A stretch of DNA of 64,000 bases from Mesotoga sp. Brook.08.105.5.1. Lineage in GTDB: Bacteria; Thermotogota; Thermotogae; Petrotogales; Kosmotogaceae. The DNA lies in assembly GCF_002752635.1 (NCBI RefSeq), contig NZ_AYTW01000004.1:1-64000 (forward strand), in the 5' to 3' direction. Shown here in pieces: positions 46,864-55,767 of the stretch. Position numbers and translations under genes: made by a program. The notes beneath the pieces were generated by a model. That model made no database searches, was not told where the DNA came from, and saw only the letters and a program-made list of their open reading frames with translations. Every line of letters starts with the position of its first letter. The first letter of the stretch is position 1.

Positions 46864-47802
46864 TTATCGTTCCTCCAGACGGCGTTTTCTGAAACCAAGA
46901 ACATCTTTGATTGCGCCATATACACCGTTGGGTAAGAAGAGGACTACCACAACAATAATCACACCGTAGATTATCAGGTGGCCGTACGGCATGATCAGTT
47001 TAAGATACTCAGAGGATAGCCCAAGAATTATCGCTCCAATTACTGAACCTATTGTTGAGTAGATTCCCCCAACCAGGGCCATCGCTATCGGCAAGAGAAG
47101 ATAATGAGCCGAAAAGCTGCTCTCGGGGAAAACGAAGCCATACTGCAGAGCGTATGTCGCGCCGACCACACCCTGAATCATCGAAGTTACAACAAAGACG
47201 AATATCAAATACTTGTATATGTTCACTCCGTGAGATTTAGCAACGGTCTCATCCGCCCTGATAGAGTCAATGGCGAAGTGTATTCTGGTTCTTTGGAATA
47301 CTTCTGAAATTACTATTGTAATCAAGGCAACACCCAGCATAAACCAGTAGACCTTGTTCGAATCGTAGTTGAAGAGGGTGCTCAAAACGACTTTACCGCT
47401 CGGACCACCCGAGATCTTGTGAAGGTTCCTGATGATGACCATAAAAACGCTCGCTAGAGCCATTGTAGTAATAGCGAAGTAAAGACCTCTAAGTCTGAGG
47501 ATTGCCATACCCAGAACCAGCGATACAACTCCGGCGACAAGTCCACCGATTATGATTCCTGTGATAGGATCTACTCCAAGATCAGCTGCAGCGATGATTC
47601 CTGCGTATCCTCCCAGACCAAAGAAGCCTGCTGTGCCAAATGACAATTGACCCGTTCGTAACATCATGTCCCAGCTTAATGCAAGAGTCATGAACGTAAG
47701 TATCGTTATGGCAACACTTATGAAGTATGCTTCCGTGAGCAGTGGCAGCATCACAGCCGCTGCGAGAACAATCAGAAGGAGAATCGGTTTAATAATCTTC
47801 AT
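46864..47802 (-). CDS. livM: Branched-chain amino acid-type ABC transporter permease LivM
   Basis: A 312-residue permease with about nine membrane segments and the family motif AGFFGLGGYAGIIAAADLGVDP and GPSGKVVLSTLF. The EAA-like loop SIRADETVAKSHGVNIYKYLIFVFVVTSMIQGVVGATYALQYGFVFP is typical. AGGAGGCAATC precedes ATG 47802, which overlaps the livH stop by four bases. Confidence 0.92.
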   Translation of the reverse strand: MKIIKPILLLIVLAAAVMLPLLTEAYFISVAITILTFMTLALSWDMMLRTGQLSFGTAGFFGLGGYAGIIAAADLGVDPITGIIIGGLVAGVVSLVLGMAILRLRGLYFAITTMALASVFMVIIRNLHKISGGPSGKVVLSTLFNYDSNKVYWFMLGVALITIVISEVFQRTRIHFAIDSIRADETVAKSHGVNIYKYLIFVFVVTSMIQGVVGATYALQYGFVFPESSFSAHYLLLPIAMALVGGIYSTIGSVIGAIILGLSSEYLKLIMPYGHLIIYGVIIVVVVLFLPNGVYGAIKDVLGFRKRRLEER

Positions 47803-48740
47803 AGTGATTGCCTCCTTAAGGATCTAATCATGATAACTGCTATCAGTACTCCAAAGAACACGATGTCAGACCAACCGGCATATCCGGGAATCGATTGAAC
47901 GATTGCCTCTCCCACTCCTAGAACAATACCACTTATCAGAATCCCGGTTAGGTTACCGAGACCTGCCATTGCAACTAGACTGAATGATTTCATAGTGAAT
48001 GCCGCGCCCACAGAGGGAAAGATTGCAAATCTCGGCACCATTACCCCTGCTGCAATACCAAGTATGGCGACCGATAAACCAAAAACAAAGAGATAGACGA
48101 AATCGGTGTTTATCCCTACAATCTTTGCTCCGCGAGGATTCTGACCGACTGCAAAGGTAGCCTGCCCTAATCTTGTCTTTTTTAGAAAGAGTTGAAGAGC
48201 GATTAGCACTGCAAACGCTAACACAACGTAAAGCAACTCGTAAGTACCGAATCTAACGCCGGCAATCGTCGTTGAGGACGAAGAATAGTCAACATAGACG
48301 CTTCTTGGCCGGGTAGTCCAGATAACCTTCATGAGTTCCAGAACTATCATCGATATCCCGAAAGTGAGAAGCAGCTGGTTAAGGTGTCCTGCTTTAAGAA
48401 CCCTGGTTACCGTAAGCTTATAGATAACAACTCCTAGAATGAATAGCAGGAAAAACACGGGGATTATCGAAACAAGAGGATCCATACCGGTATTGACTGC
48501 AAATAGATAAACAATATAAGTTCCCAGCGATAGCAAATCGCCGTGGGCAAGGTTCATTATTCCGACTACTCCGAGAGTTAGAGCCAGAGGAAGCCCTATC
48601 AGTGCATAAAGACTACCTCTCTGAACGCCATAAATCGCGGCTAGCGGCCTCCAGATCGCGACAACCACAAGTATCGCGACAAGTATCAAAATGCCTCTAT
48701 GCTTTCTCAAGAAAGAGATCTTTTCCAAGTCTTTCACCAC
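47799..48740 (-). CDS. livH: Branched-chain amino acid-type ABC transporter permease LivH
   Basis: A 313-residue permease with the LivH signature GVVGIMNLAHGDLLSLGTYIVYL near 57-80 and AVGQNPRGAKIVGINTDFVYLFVFGLSVAILGIAAGV. GTG 48740 is the outermost start; TTG 48728 with GGTGGTGA upstream may be the real one. It follows livK across a hairpin at 48767-48790. Confidence 0.9.
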   Translation of the reverse strand: MVKDLEKISFLRKHRGILILVAILVVVAIWRPLAAIYGVQRGSLYALIGLPLALTLGVVGIMNLAHGDLLSLGTYIVYLFAVNTGMDPLVSIIPVFFLLFILGVVIYKLTVTRVLKAGHLNQLLLTFGISMIVLELMKVIWTTRPRSVYVDYSSSSTTIAGVRFGTYELLYVVLAFAVLIALQLFLKKTRLGQATFAVGQNPRGAKIVGINTDFVYLFVFGLSVAILGIAAGVMVPRFAIFPSVGAAFTMKSFSLVAMAGLGNLTGILISGIVLGVGEAIVQSIPGYAGWSDIVFFGVLIAVIMIRSLRRQSL

Positions 48741-48766
48741 CCTGGTAGCAACTTTTTCAGATAATA

Positions 48767-48790
48767 AGGTCGGGCATTGCTGCCCGACCT
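48767..48790 (-). terminator. Intercistronic hairpin between livK and livH (attenuator or 3'-end stabiliser)
   Basis: AGGTCGGGC (48767-48775) pairs perfectly with GCCCGACCT (48782-48790). On the minus strand it is followed by TTATTATC rather than a clean T run. Placed right after the binding-protein gene, it probably lets more livK mRNA accumulate than permease mRNA. Confidence 0.7.
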
Positions 48791-48798
48791 AAATCAGA

Positions 48799-50034
48799 CT
48801 ATCTCCCATCCCAGGAAGGGAATGGATATTCAGGTTCAGCTGTCTTTAACTCTAGAGGCCATATTACGTGCTGTTCGCCACCCTGCCACTGAAGTATCTT
48901 CTGAGCAGTGAAGCCCTGGTGCTTTATGACGTTACTTGGCGCAATCTTCAAGACATCACCGATTGGAGACGCATATTCCACCTGCTCTAGGGCCTTGATA
49001 AGTGCAGACTTCTCAATAGTACCAGCAGCCTTGATTCCTTCTGCAAGGAAGTAAATGTTCGTGTAACCGAGAGGAGCAAAGTAAGTTGCCGGCTCTTCCT
49101 TGAACATCTCAATGTAGGCATTCCAGAAGTGCTCGGCTACGGGGCTGATTCTGTTGATCGTTGGAGCCCACATTCCGTATAGGGTAACTCCTTCTGCCAG
49201 GGGAGAGTCGCCGAAATGTGCCGGCCATCCTGGAGGTGCTCCAACAAAGAACTTTGGTGAGAACCCGACTTCCTTTGCCTGCTGGAGCATTGGAAGAGCA
49301 TCCGCGTCATAACCCGCCCAAACGAAAAGATCCGGGTCATATTTCTTCGCCTGCTGAAGCATCGCTCGGTAATCTCCTCCGCCAAGTGCAGCACTCTTGA
49401 ACGAAACTCCCATGTAGTCGCTCATGACTTCTGCCCAAGCTCCCTGGCCTTCTGCAGCCAGTGCCTGAAGGACCAAATATGCTTCATGAGAACCGGTGCC
49501 GAAAGCTCCTTCTTCATACGCCAGGAAGACTTTGTTGATCTCAATATCAGGATAGGCTTCGGCTAGATCCGTCCAACCCTGGCCGTAGCTGGCTCCCTGC
49601 TGATAATCCCATGGATGCAGATGGAAATACCAGTCTGCGTCCGGACCGACTGCAACCTCACATTGTGAACCGGCAGCACCTATCCAGATTGTGACCTTCT
49701 GAAAGCTCTTCATAACAGGAATCTGCGCGAAGTGAACTCCAGTGCTCATACCACCGACAAAAAAGTCCACTCTATCAACGGTAGCAAGCCTGGAGATCGC
49801 TGCCGCACCCTTCTCCGGTGTCATTTCGTCATCAATTACTATCAACTCCAGAGGTCGTCCTAGTAAACCGCCTTCTGCGTTGATTTCACTTACTGCAAGT
49901 CTCATTGCCTTTGCAGCCTGATCTCCGGTGATGTCACCCAAGGGAAGAACAGCACCGATCTTGATCGGAGTAGCTGCAAAAACGATTAGTGAAGTTACAG
50001 CAGCCATAAGTAGAACCAAAAATACCTTTTTCAC
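48799..50034 (-). CDS. livK: ABC transporter substrate-binding protein, LivK type
   Basis: A 411-residue exported binding protein of the type I periplasmic fold (LivK/AmiC-like). The signal peptide is KKVFLVLLMAAVTSLIVFAA. The mature start PIKIGAVLPLGDITGDQAAKAMRLAVSEINAEGGLLGRPLELIVIDDEMTPEKGAAAISRL is classical. No lipobox cysteine. GTG 50034 has GGAGGTGGG; the frame extends to 50091 without a site. Because it sits among CoA-ester genes, its ligand may be an organic or amino acid other than leucine. Confidence 0.9.
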   Translation of the reverse strand: MKKVFLVLLMAAVTSLIVFAATPIKIGAVLPLGDITGDQAAKAMRLAVSEINAEGGLLGRPLELIVIDDEMTPEKGAAAISRLATVDRVDFFVGGMSTGVHFAQIPVMKSFQKVTIWIGAAGSQCEVAVGPDADWYFHLHPWDYQQGASYGQGWTDLAEAYPDIEINKVFLAYEEGAFGTGSHEAYLVLQALAAEGQGAWAEVMSDYMGVSFKSAALGGGDYRAMLQQAKKYDPDLFVWAGYDADALPMLQQAKEVGFSPKFFVGAPPGWPAHFGDSPLAEGVTLYGMWAPTINRISPVAEHFWNAYIEMFKEEPATYFAPLGYTNIYFLAEGIKAAGTIEKSALIKALEQVEYASPIGDVLKIAPSNVIKHQGFTAQKILQWQGGEQHVIWPLELKTAEPEYPFPSWDGR

Positions 50035-50134
50035 TTTCCCACCTCCTACGTAGGTTGTACTCCAGATGATTTCAAAAGAACGTTGGAACAAGAAAACTCT
50101 TTCCCAAAAAGCGGCATTACCTGTGATTCAGAAA

Positions 50135-51334
50135 TTAGACTCTCCTGACAACTACTGCGGTTCCCATTCCTCCGCCGATGCAAAGGGAAGCAAGCCCGAA
50201 TTCGAGATCTCTCTTCTCCATTTCGTGGACGAGCGTAACGATGATTCTGTTCCCTGAGGCTCCAATGGGATGACCAAGAGCAATTGCACCTCCATTAACA
50301 TTGGTTCTTTCAATCAGCCATTCCTTTGTGACTCCGTAGATCTCCATAAGTCCTCTAATCACGGAAAGCGCCTGAGAAGCGAAAGCCTCATTGAGCTCGA
50401 TAAGCCCTACATCCTTGATGGTCATCGCAGCTTTATTGAGAGCCTTTTCAACGGCTGGAACAGGACCGTATCCCATATATGCTGGATCGACTCCCGCCTG
50501 AGCAAATGAGACTATCTCTGCAATCGGTTTAAGCCCGTACTTCGTTACTGCTTCTTCACTTGCCAGGACGGTTGCACTTGCACCGTCATTGATTCCCGAT
50601 GAATTCCCTGCCGTTACTGAACCATCCTTCTTGAATGCAGGTCTCAGCTTCGCCAAAATCTCCATGCTTGTATCTCTAGGATGCTCATCGGTATCAAATA
50701 CAATGTCTCCCTTTCTATGCTTTATGACAACGGGAATGATTTCATCCTTGAACTTTCCTGCGGAGATTGCTTCTTTTGCCCTCTTCTGGCTTTCAAGTGC
50801 AAATTCGTCTTGCTCCTGTCTGCTTATGCTGTATTTTGCTGCGAGATTTTCCGCAGTAACGCCCATGTGATAATCGTTAAAAACATCCGTTAGCCCATCT
50901 CTTATCATGTGATCCGTTATGGAGCCGCTGCCCATCCTGTAACCAAACCTTGCCTTGTCCAGCATGTAAGGGGCTATAGACATATTCTCCATACCACCTG
51001 TCAAGACCAGATCGGCTTCGCCCGTAAGGATATCCTGGGCCCCGATCATCGTCGATTTCATTCCGGATCCGCATAGCATGTTCACTAGATATCCGGGACT
51101 CTCGATAGGTACGCCTGCTCCGATTGAGACCTGCCTTCCCGGTCCCATACCTTGATTGGCAGTCAATATGCAACCCATTATGGTTTCTTCGATGTTCTTG
51201 GGGTCTACCTCTGATTGTTCTATCGCAGCCTTTGATGCAGTAACACCAAGCTCGACCGCCGGAACATCTTTCAAAGCCCCTCCGAAAGTACCTATTGCTG
51301 TTCTCTTTGCACCAACTATGAAGACCTTCTTCAT
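50135..51334 (-). CDS. Acetyl-CoA acetyltransferase (thiolase)
   Basis: About 399 residues, a biosynthetic/degradative thiolase that interconverts acetoacetyl-CoA and two acetyl-CoA, or cleaves longer 3-oxoacyl-CoA. Active sites: Cys in NMLCGSGMKST, His in GGAIALGHPIGASG, and the final Cys in ASLCIGGGMGTA. ATG 51334 follows AGGAGGTTTTTG. It is 11 bases after the CoA-transferase gene and about 100 bases before livK. Confidence 0.93.
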   Translation of the reverse strand: MKKVFIVGAKRTAIGTFGGALKDVPAVELGVTASKAAIEQSEVDPKNIEETIMGCILTANQGMGPGRQVSIGAGVPIESPGYLVNMLCGSGMKSTMIGAQDILTGEADLVLTGGMENMSIAPYMLDKARFGYRMGSGSITDHMIRDGLTDVFNDYHMGVTAENLAAKYSISRQEQDEFALESQKRAKEAISAGKFKDEIIPVVIKHRKGDIVFDTDEHPRDTSMEILAKLRPAFKKDGSVTAGNSSGINDGASATVLASEEAVTKYGLKPIAEIVSFAQAGVDPAYMGYGPVPAVEKALNKAAMTIKDVGLIELNEAFASQALSVIRGLMEIYGVTKEWLIERTNVNGGAIALGHPIGASGNRIIVTLVHEMEKRDLEFGLASLCIGGGMGTAVVVRRV

Positions 51335-51344
51335 CAAAAACCTC

Positions 51345-52643
51345 CTAAATCAATCCAACCTCGCTGGCCTGTTTTCTTAACTCAGATCTAAAATCGGGAT
51401 GAGAGATGTTAAGCAAAGACTCTACTCTCTGGAAGACATTTAGACCCTTCAACCTCGCGATTCCAAACTCAGTGACAACATAATCAGTATCCTGCCTAGG
51501 CACAGTTACCGGAGAACCCAGAGGGAGAAGAGGAACGATTGTGGAAACGGTTCCCTTCTTGGCGGTGGACCTCAGAGCAATTATCCCCTTTCCGTTCTTC
51601 GCCATAGAGGCCCCTCTGTGAGTATCAAGCTGTCCTCCTGTGCCACTATAGTGCCTTGTTCCGATTGCTTCCGAACACACCTGTCCTGTTAGATCAACGG
51701 ATATGGCAGTATTTATGGATACCATGTTATCGTTTTGCGCAACGACGTATGGATCGTTCACATAGCTCCCTCTAAGCAAAAGAACCCCAGGATTGTCTTC
51801 CACAAAGGAGTACATTCTCTTCGTTCCAAGGGCGAAAGTAGCAATGAACTTTCCTTTCCAGAGACTCTTTCTCGAATTCGTTATCGCTCCCTTTTCGAAG
51901 AGATGAATCATGGACTCCGTGAACATTTCGGTATGTATTCCAAGTTCATGCTTGTCTTCCATCAACTTGGCAACGGCATTTGGAATACCGCCGATTCCGA
52001 TCTGCAGAGTGGCGCCATCTACAACTAATGACGATATATGCTCGCCAATTCGCATCTCCGTCTCCGAGGGTTCGGTATCGGGAAGCTCAGGAATATCAAA
52101 ACTGTTCTCTATCACATAGTCAACTTCACTTATGTGAACATGTGTGTCCCCATGGGTTCTTGGAGCCCTGTCGTTTACTTCCAGGATCACCATTTTCGCG
52201 TTCTCAACCATGTCCCTCTCGTAAACGGTAGAAAGGGAAACTGTCATGTAACCATTCTTGTCCATGGGAGATGCGACTCCCCAGAATATGTCGGGTTTGT
52301 TGGCCATAATACGTTCCACGCCAGCAGTATGTAGATTATTCGGAATGTAGGTTACAGTCCTCAGTCCGTTGCTAACTGCCTTCCTAGCACCCGTCGAGTG
52401 GAACCATGATTCATTAAGGAATCTTCCTTCGTACTCTCTGTTAACAAAGAAGGGGTACTCGCCAATGTTCAAACAAGTTGCTACGGCTACGTTTTCGACA
52501 CCATCAACCCTGTGGAGATTTTCAAGAAGACCCCGAGCTTCCATAGCGGCCATGCTGGTCACGATTTTTGTACCAGATCTTACGTTCCTGAGGCCTTCTT
52601 CTATGCTAATTCTCTTCTTCTTATATTCATCCTTCCAATTCAA
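51345..52643 (-). CDS. Acetyl-CoA hydrolase/transferase family CoA-transferase
   Basis: A 432-residue CoA-transferase of the acetate / 4-hydroxybutyrate / butyrate group. The catalytic glutamate is in QVCSEAIGTRHYSGTGGQLD. The oxyanion loop is GIGGIPNAVAK near 225. Expected to move CoA between acetyl-CoA and another carboxylic acid, activating a substrate for thiolysis. ATG 52643 overlaps the stop of the TetR gene by four bases. Confidence 0.88.
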   Translation of the reverse strand: MNWKDEYKKKRISIEEGLRNVRSGTKIVTSMAAMEARGLLENLHRVDGVENVAVATCLNIGEYPFFVNREYEGRFLNESWFHSTGARKAVSNGLRTVTYIPNNLHTAGVERIMANKPDIFWGVASPMDKNGYMTVSLSTVYERDMVENAKMVILEVNDRAPRTHGDTHVHISEVDYVIENSFDIPELPDTEPSETEMRIGEHISSLVVDGATLQIGIGGIPNAVAKLMEDKHELGIHTEMFTESMIHLFEKGAITNSRKSLWKGKFIATFALGTKRMYSFVEDNPGVLLLRGSYVNDPYVVAQNDNMVSINTAISVDLTGQVCSEAIGTRHYSGTGGQLDTHRGASMAKNGKGIIALRSTAKKGTVSTIVPLLPLGSPVTVPRQDTDYVVTEFGIARLKGLNVFQRVESLLNISHPDFRSELRKQASEVGLI

Positions 52644-53818
52644 CTAAAAGCACCTCCGTACCCTTTTGCCATTAGCGAAGCAAGTTCTATCAGATGCTCG
52701 TCCCATTTCTCGTATTCCTTTTCATTCCTAAAGAGAAGATCCAGACCCATGAAATGTCCGATCCCCATCAAGAAGACTCCAAGATCTCGCGAGTCAATCT
52801 GTCTAATCTCATTCTTGAACCTGGCCTCTTCAAGCGAACTTATGTATGATGTGAGGAGTCTTTCATAGTAGAAGCGGCCTGTCTCCGGCTGCACAAATTC
52901 CGACTCTCTCACGATGTTGTAGAGCTCCTTGTGAACATCCATGAACAGAAGAAACGCCTTGTAAGACCTGATCTCTCTGTTTAGTCTTCCTTCAACGCCG
53001 GAAACGGCGTCTCTCATTGTTCTCCTGAGATTCCTGTTTGCCTGATAAACAAGCTCCTGAAGGAGTTTCTCTTTGCTTTCGAAATGCAAGTAGAATGTAC
53101 CTTGACCGTAACCTGCCCTACTCGTGATATCGTAAATCGAAGTCTCGAAATACCCTTTCTCGCCCATAAGCCTTTCCGCAGCAAGAAGAATGACTTCTTT
53201 CGCCTTGGTACCTCCGCTTGCCTTTGTTCTGTCAAAAGTGAAATCAAGTGCTTCTCTGTCAAATTGCTCAGATTTAACAAATCCACCCAGAGTAAAATCA
53301 ACCAACGACTCTACAGTGGAATCAGGAACCCTTGTTCCGTTGTAGATAATCCAGTAGATAGCAGTAAATCTCGAACTACCAACAAGAAACCACAACTCGG
53401 GCATTGAAAGTGTGGACTTGCCTATAGAGACAGTTGAAAGAAGAGAATCCTTATAGATCTTGTCGACCGAACTCTCAACATCGGGAAATCTATACTCGGC
53501 TTCGTGGAATGCGATAAATTTCTTCCTCGATCCCCAAAGAATATTGAAGACAGTTCTATACAGATTGAAGAGTCTTTCTCTGGAATCACGACCGGTTATC
53601 GAGGTTGTTGCGGCCTCGAATTCAGCCTTAATGTCCTGCACAATTTCCTTAAACACCTGTTCTTTTCCTGCGTAATGTCTGTAAAAGGCTCCATTAGACA
53701 ATCCGCAGGTCCTACATATATTGGCAACAGACGTCATCTCAAAACCAAGACGACTGAACAGCTCTTCAGCCGCCTGCTTTATCTGTAATCTTGTTCTCTC
53801 ACTTCGAGAGATCTTCAA
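52640..53818 (-). CDS. Tandem-fused TetR family regulator (two TetR units in one chain)
   Basis: A 392-residue protein, twice the normal TetR length. The first DNA-binding domain spans residues 8-55 (RTRLQIKQAAEELFSRLGFEMTSVANICRTCGLSNGAFYRHYAGKE). The second spans 205-252 (KAKEVILLAAERLMGEKGYFETSIYDITSRAGYGQGTFYLHFESKE). Each is followed by a ligand-type helical domain. The frame is open throughout, so it is a true fusion. It overlaps the CoA-transferase by four bases and the FabG-like gene by four bases. Likely controls this block through the palindromes at 55626-55659. Confidence 0.88.
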   Translation of the reverse strand: MKISRSERTRLQIKQAAEELFSRLGFEMTSVANICRTCGLSNGAFYRHYAGKEQVFKEIVQDIKAEFEAATTSITGRDSRERLFNLYRTVFNILWGSRKKFIAFHEAEYRFPDVESSVDKIYKDSLLSTVSIGKSTLSMPELWFLVGSSRFTAIYWIIYNGTRVPDSTVESLVDFTLGGFVKSEQFDREALDFTFDRTKASGGTKAKEVILLAAERLMGEKGYFETSIYDITSRAGYGQGTFYLHFESKEKLLQELVYQANRNLRRTMRDAVSGVEGRLNREIRSYKAFLLFMDVHKELYNIVRESEFVQPETGRFYYERLLTSYISSLEEARFKNEIRQIDSRDLGVFLMGIGHFMGLDLLFRNEKEYEKWDEHLIELASLMAKGYGGAFS

Positions 53819-54561
53819 ATCACGAGTCCCCCGTCGACACCGATAACCTGACCGGTTAAGTAACTTGCTTCGTCAGAAATCAGGAAGAAGTACACATTTG
53901 CAATCTCCTCGGGAAGACCCATTCTCTTCAACGGTATCCTCTCTTCGAGCGCTGTCATTATCTTCTCGGGCATTTTCTCAGTCATTGGAGTCTTAATGAA
54001 ACCTGGAGCGACAGCATTAACTCTGATCTTGGCTCCTTTTCGAGAAAGCTCTTTTGCCCATGTCTTTGTCATGGCTATTACTCCTCCTTTGGAGGCGGAG
54101 TAGTTTGACTGACCGATATTTCCAAACACTCCGACAACTGAAGAGGTGTTGACAATTGCACCATAACCTTGATCAAGCATCACAGGCGCAATGGCCTGTG
54201 TCATGTTAAATACACCCTTCAGATTCACGTCGATAACTAGATCCCAATCTTCTTCCGTCATTCTCTGGATCAGTGCATCCCTAGTGATTCCGGCGTTGTT
54301 AACAAGCCCATCAATGTGACCATACTCACTCTTGATTTCGTTGACCAAATCAGCTATTGCCTTTCTATCCGTCACATTCAGCTTCTTTGGTATTACCTTT
54401 CCCGGGAGCTCAGCGAATTCATTCTTCAAGCCTTCAAGACCTTCAATATCCATATCGCAGGCATAGACTATCGCCCCTTCTCTCGTGAATCTCTCAACTG
54501 CTGCTTTACCAATACCTCTTGCGCCACCAGTAATGATGACAACCTTACCTTCCATTCTCAC
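53815..54561 (-). CDS. FabG-like 3-oxoacyl-ACP/acetoacetyl-CoA reductase (SDR)
   Basis: About 248 residues, a classical SDR: VVIITGGARGIGKAAVERF, NNAGITRDALIQRMTEEDWDLVIDVNLKGVFN, SSVVGVFGNIGQSNYSASKGG and the C-terminal YLTGQVIGVDGG. This pattern is shared by FabG and acetoacetyl-CoA reductase PhaB. I take GTG 54561 (GGAGG seven bases upstream); an in-frame ATG at 54555 is an alternative. Context with thiolase and CoA-transferase favours a CoA-linked 3-oxo/3-hydroxyacyl reaction. Confidence 0.88.
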   Translation of the reverse strand: MRMEGKVVIITGGARGIGKAAVERFTREGAIVYACDMDIEGLEGLKNEFAELPGKVIPKKLNVTDRKAIADLVNEIKSEYGHIDGLVNNAGITRDALIQRMTEEDWDLVIDVNLKGVFNMTQAIAPVMLDQGYGAIVNTSSVVGVFGNIGQSNYSASKGGVIAMTKTWAKELSRKGAKIRVNAVAPGFIKTPMTEKMPEKIMTALEERIPLKRMGLPEEIANVYFFLISDEASYLTGQVIGVDGGLVI

Positions 54562-54572
54562 CTTTGCGCCTC

Positions 54573-55595
54573 CTAAACTTTGCCCCATTTTACGGTTGTT
54601 GCGGCCCAGACGAAGCCTAATCCGGCGCCGACCATAACGATCACATCACCGTCTTTGATCTTTCCTTCTCTCAAACCCAATTCAATTGAGAGAATTTGAT
54701 CATTTTGTCCAAGATGGCCATAGTCATCGAGGTATGTGCTCTGTTCTTCTTTGAGTCCGAGTTCCTCAAGAACAGCAAAATGGGCTGATCTCTTGAAATG
54801 CAATATCGCCAGATAGTCAATGTCTCTTTCTGAATAACCGCTCTTTCTTAGAGACTCTCTGATAACCCAATAGAAGTTGGGCATTGTCGTCTCTCCAAGG
54901 CGCTTCTTGAATTCTGCCGTGTCTCCCTGGACACGAAAATGGTATTCCGACACATCTTCTCTGCTCATCGGCCATTTTTTTGTTCCGCCTACCGGGACGA
55001 CACAAAGTTCGGAAAAGGAGCCGTCACCTTTGAATGCGGAAGAGAGAACGACATTTTCGTTATACCCTTTCTTCATGACTACTGCCGCTCCGCTTGCTCC
55101 AACATCCAGCATAAAAGAAGTAGAGGGCTCGGAGAGATTCATCAGATCAACATTCCTATAGCCGCTTACAAGGAGCACTGTTTCCACGTCGTCTCGCGCT
55201 ATCATCATACTCTTTGCGATATCCATGCCAGCCATCATCGAGCCGCACATGGCTTCCATATCGAACGACCAGGCATTTGTTGCCCCAATCTCGTCGGCCA
55301 CCTTTAATCCGGCCAACCAGCAAGGATAATCCTTGTGTTGAGCTCCATTCCAGATTATCAAATCGACATCTTTGGGATGAGTACCGGAGTTTTCGAGAGC
55401 TTTCTTTGCGGCTCTTATTCCCATGCTGCTCGTTGTGTCTTCTGGTCCTGGAAGCAATCTCCTCTTCACCCCGAACTTCAGTTCTATCACGTCTCGAGGA
55501 ATTCCAGTCGCCTCAGCTATCTGGTCGGGCGTCATGTAACTGTCGGGTATGTATGTCCCGATTCCCGCTATGCCAATTACCGGAACTGAACTCAC
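54573..55595 (-). CDS. Ketoacyl-ACP synthase III-like enzyme
   Basis: About 340 residues with the FabH fold. It carries the catalytic Cys (about 117) in DMEAMCGSMMAG, His in ILHFKRSAH and Asn in YGHLGQNDQ, so the Cys-His-Asn triad is complete. LKFGVKRRLLPGPEDTTSSMGIRAAKKAL is typical of the N-terminal half. It lacks a fatty-acid operon context and leads a CoA-ester catabolic block, so a condensing or cleaving role on a special acyl-CoA is more likely than fatty acid initiation. GTG 55595 is chosen after AGGGGTGATC; frame opens at 55604. Confidence 0.85.
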   Translation of the reverse strand: MSSVPVIGIAGIGTYIPDSYMTPDQIAEATGIPRDVIELKFGVKRRLLPGPEDTTSSMGIRAAKKALENSGTHPKDVDLIIWNGAQHKDYPCWLAGLKVADEIGATNAWSFDMEAMCGSMMAGMDIAKSMMIARDDVETVLLVSGYRNVDLMNLSEPSTSFMLDVGASGAAVVMKKGYNENVVLSSAFKGDGSFSELCVVPVGGTKKWPMSREDVSEYHFRVQGDTAEFKKRLGETTMPNFYWVIRESLRKSGYSERDIDYLAILHFKRSAHFAVLEELGLKEEQSTYLDDYGHLGQNDQILSIELGLREGKIKDGDVIVMVGAGLGFVWAATTVKWGKV

Positions 55596-55625
55596 CAAGA
55601 TCACCCCTCACACTTTGCGTGGCGT

Positions 55626-55659
55626 GATTCATCTCTCATAAATGAAAGATGAATCATCT
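55626..55659. promoter_or_regulatory. Overlapping palindromic operators upstream of the KASIII/TetR operon
   Basis: GATTCATCT (55626-55634) and AGATGAATC (55647-55655) form perfect 9-base arms. Between them TCAT-AA-ATGA continues the symmetry, giving a 30-bp palindrome with one mismatched pair. The right arm is shared with a second palindrome AGATGA-A-TCATCT (55647-55659). A fourth AGATGA lies at 55738-55743. The site is about 30-70 bases upstream of the KASIII-like start, downstream of a TATTCT box on the minus strand, as expected for repression. Confidence 0.72.
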
Positions 55660-55767
55660 CTCACTTTTAGAATACACTAAACCCTTTGAGATTCTAAGTT
55701 CGATTTGAGCCGTTTAACGAGGATTATTGTCGAAGTAAGATGAATAACTTCTACATTGTCTTGTTTA

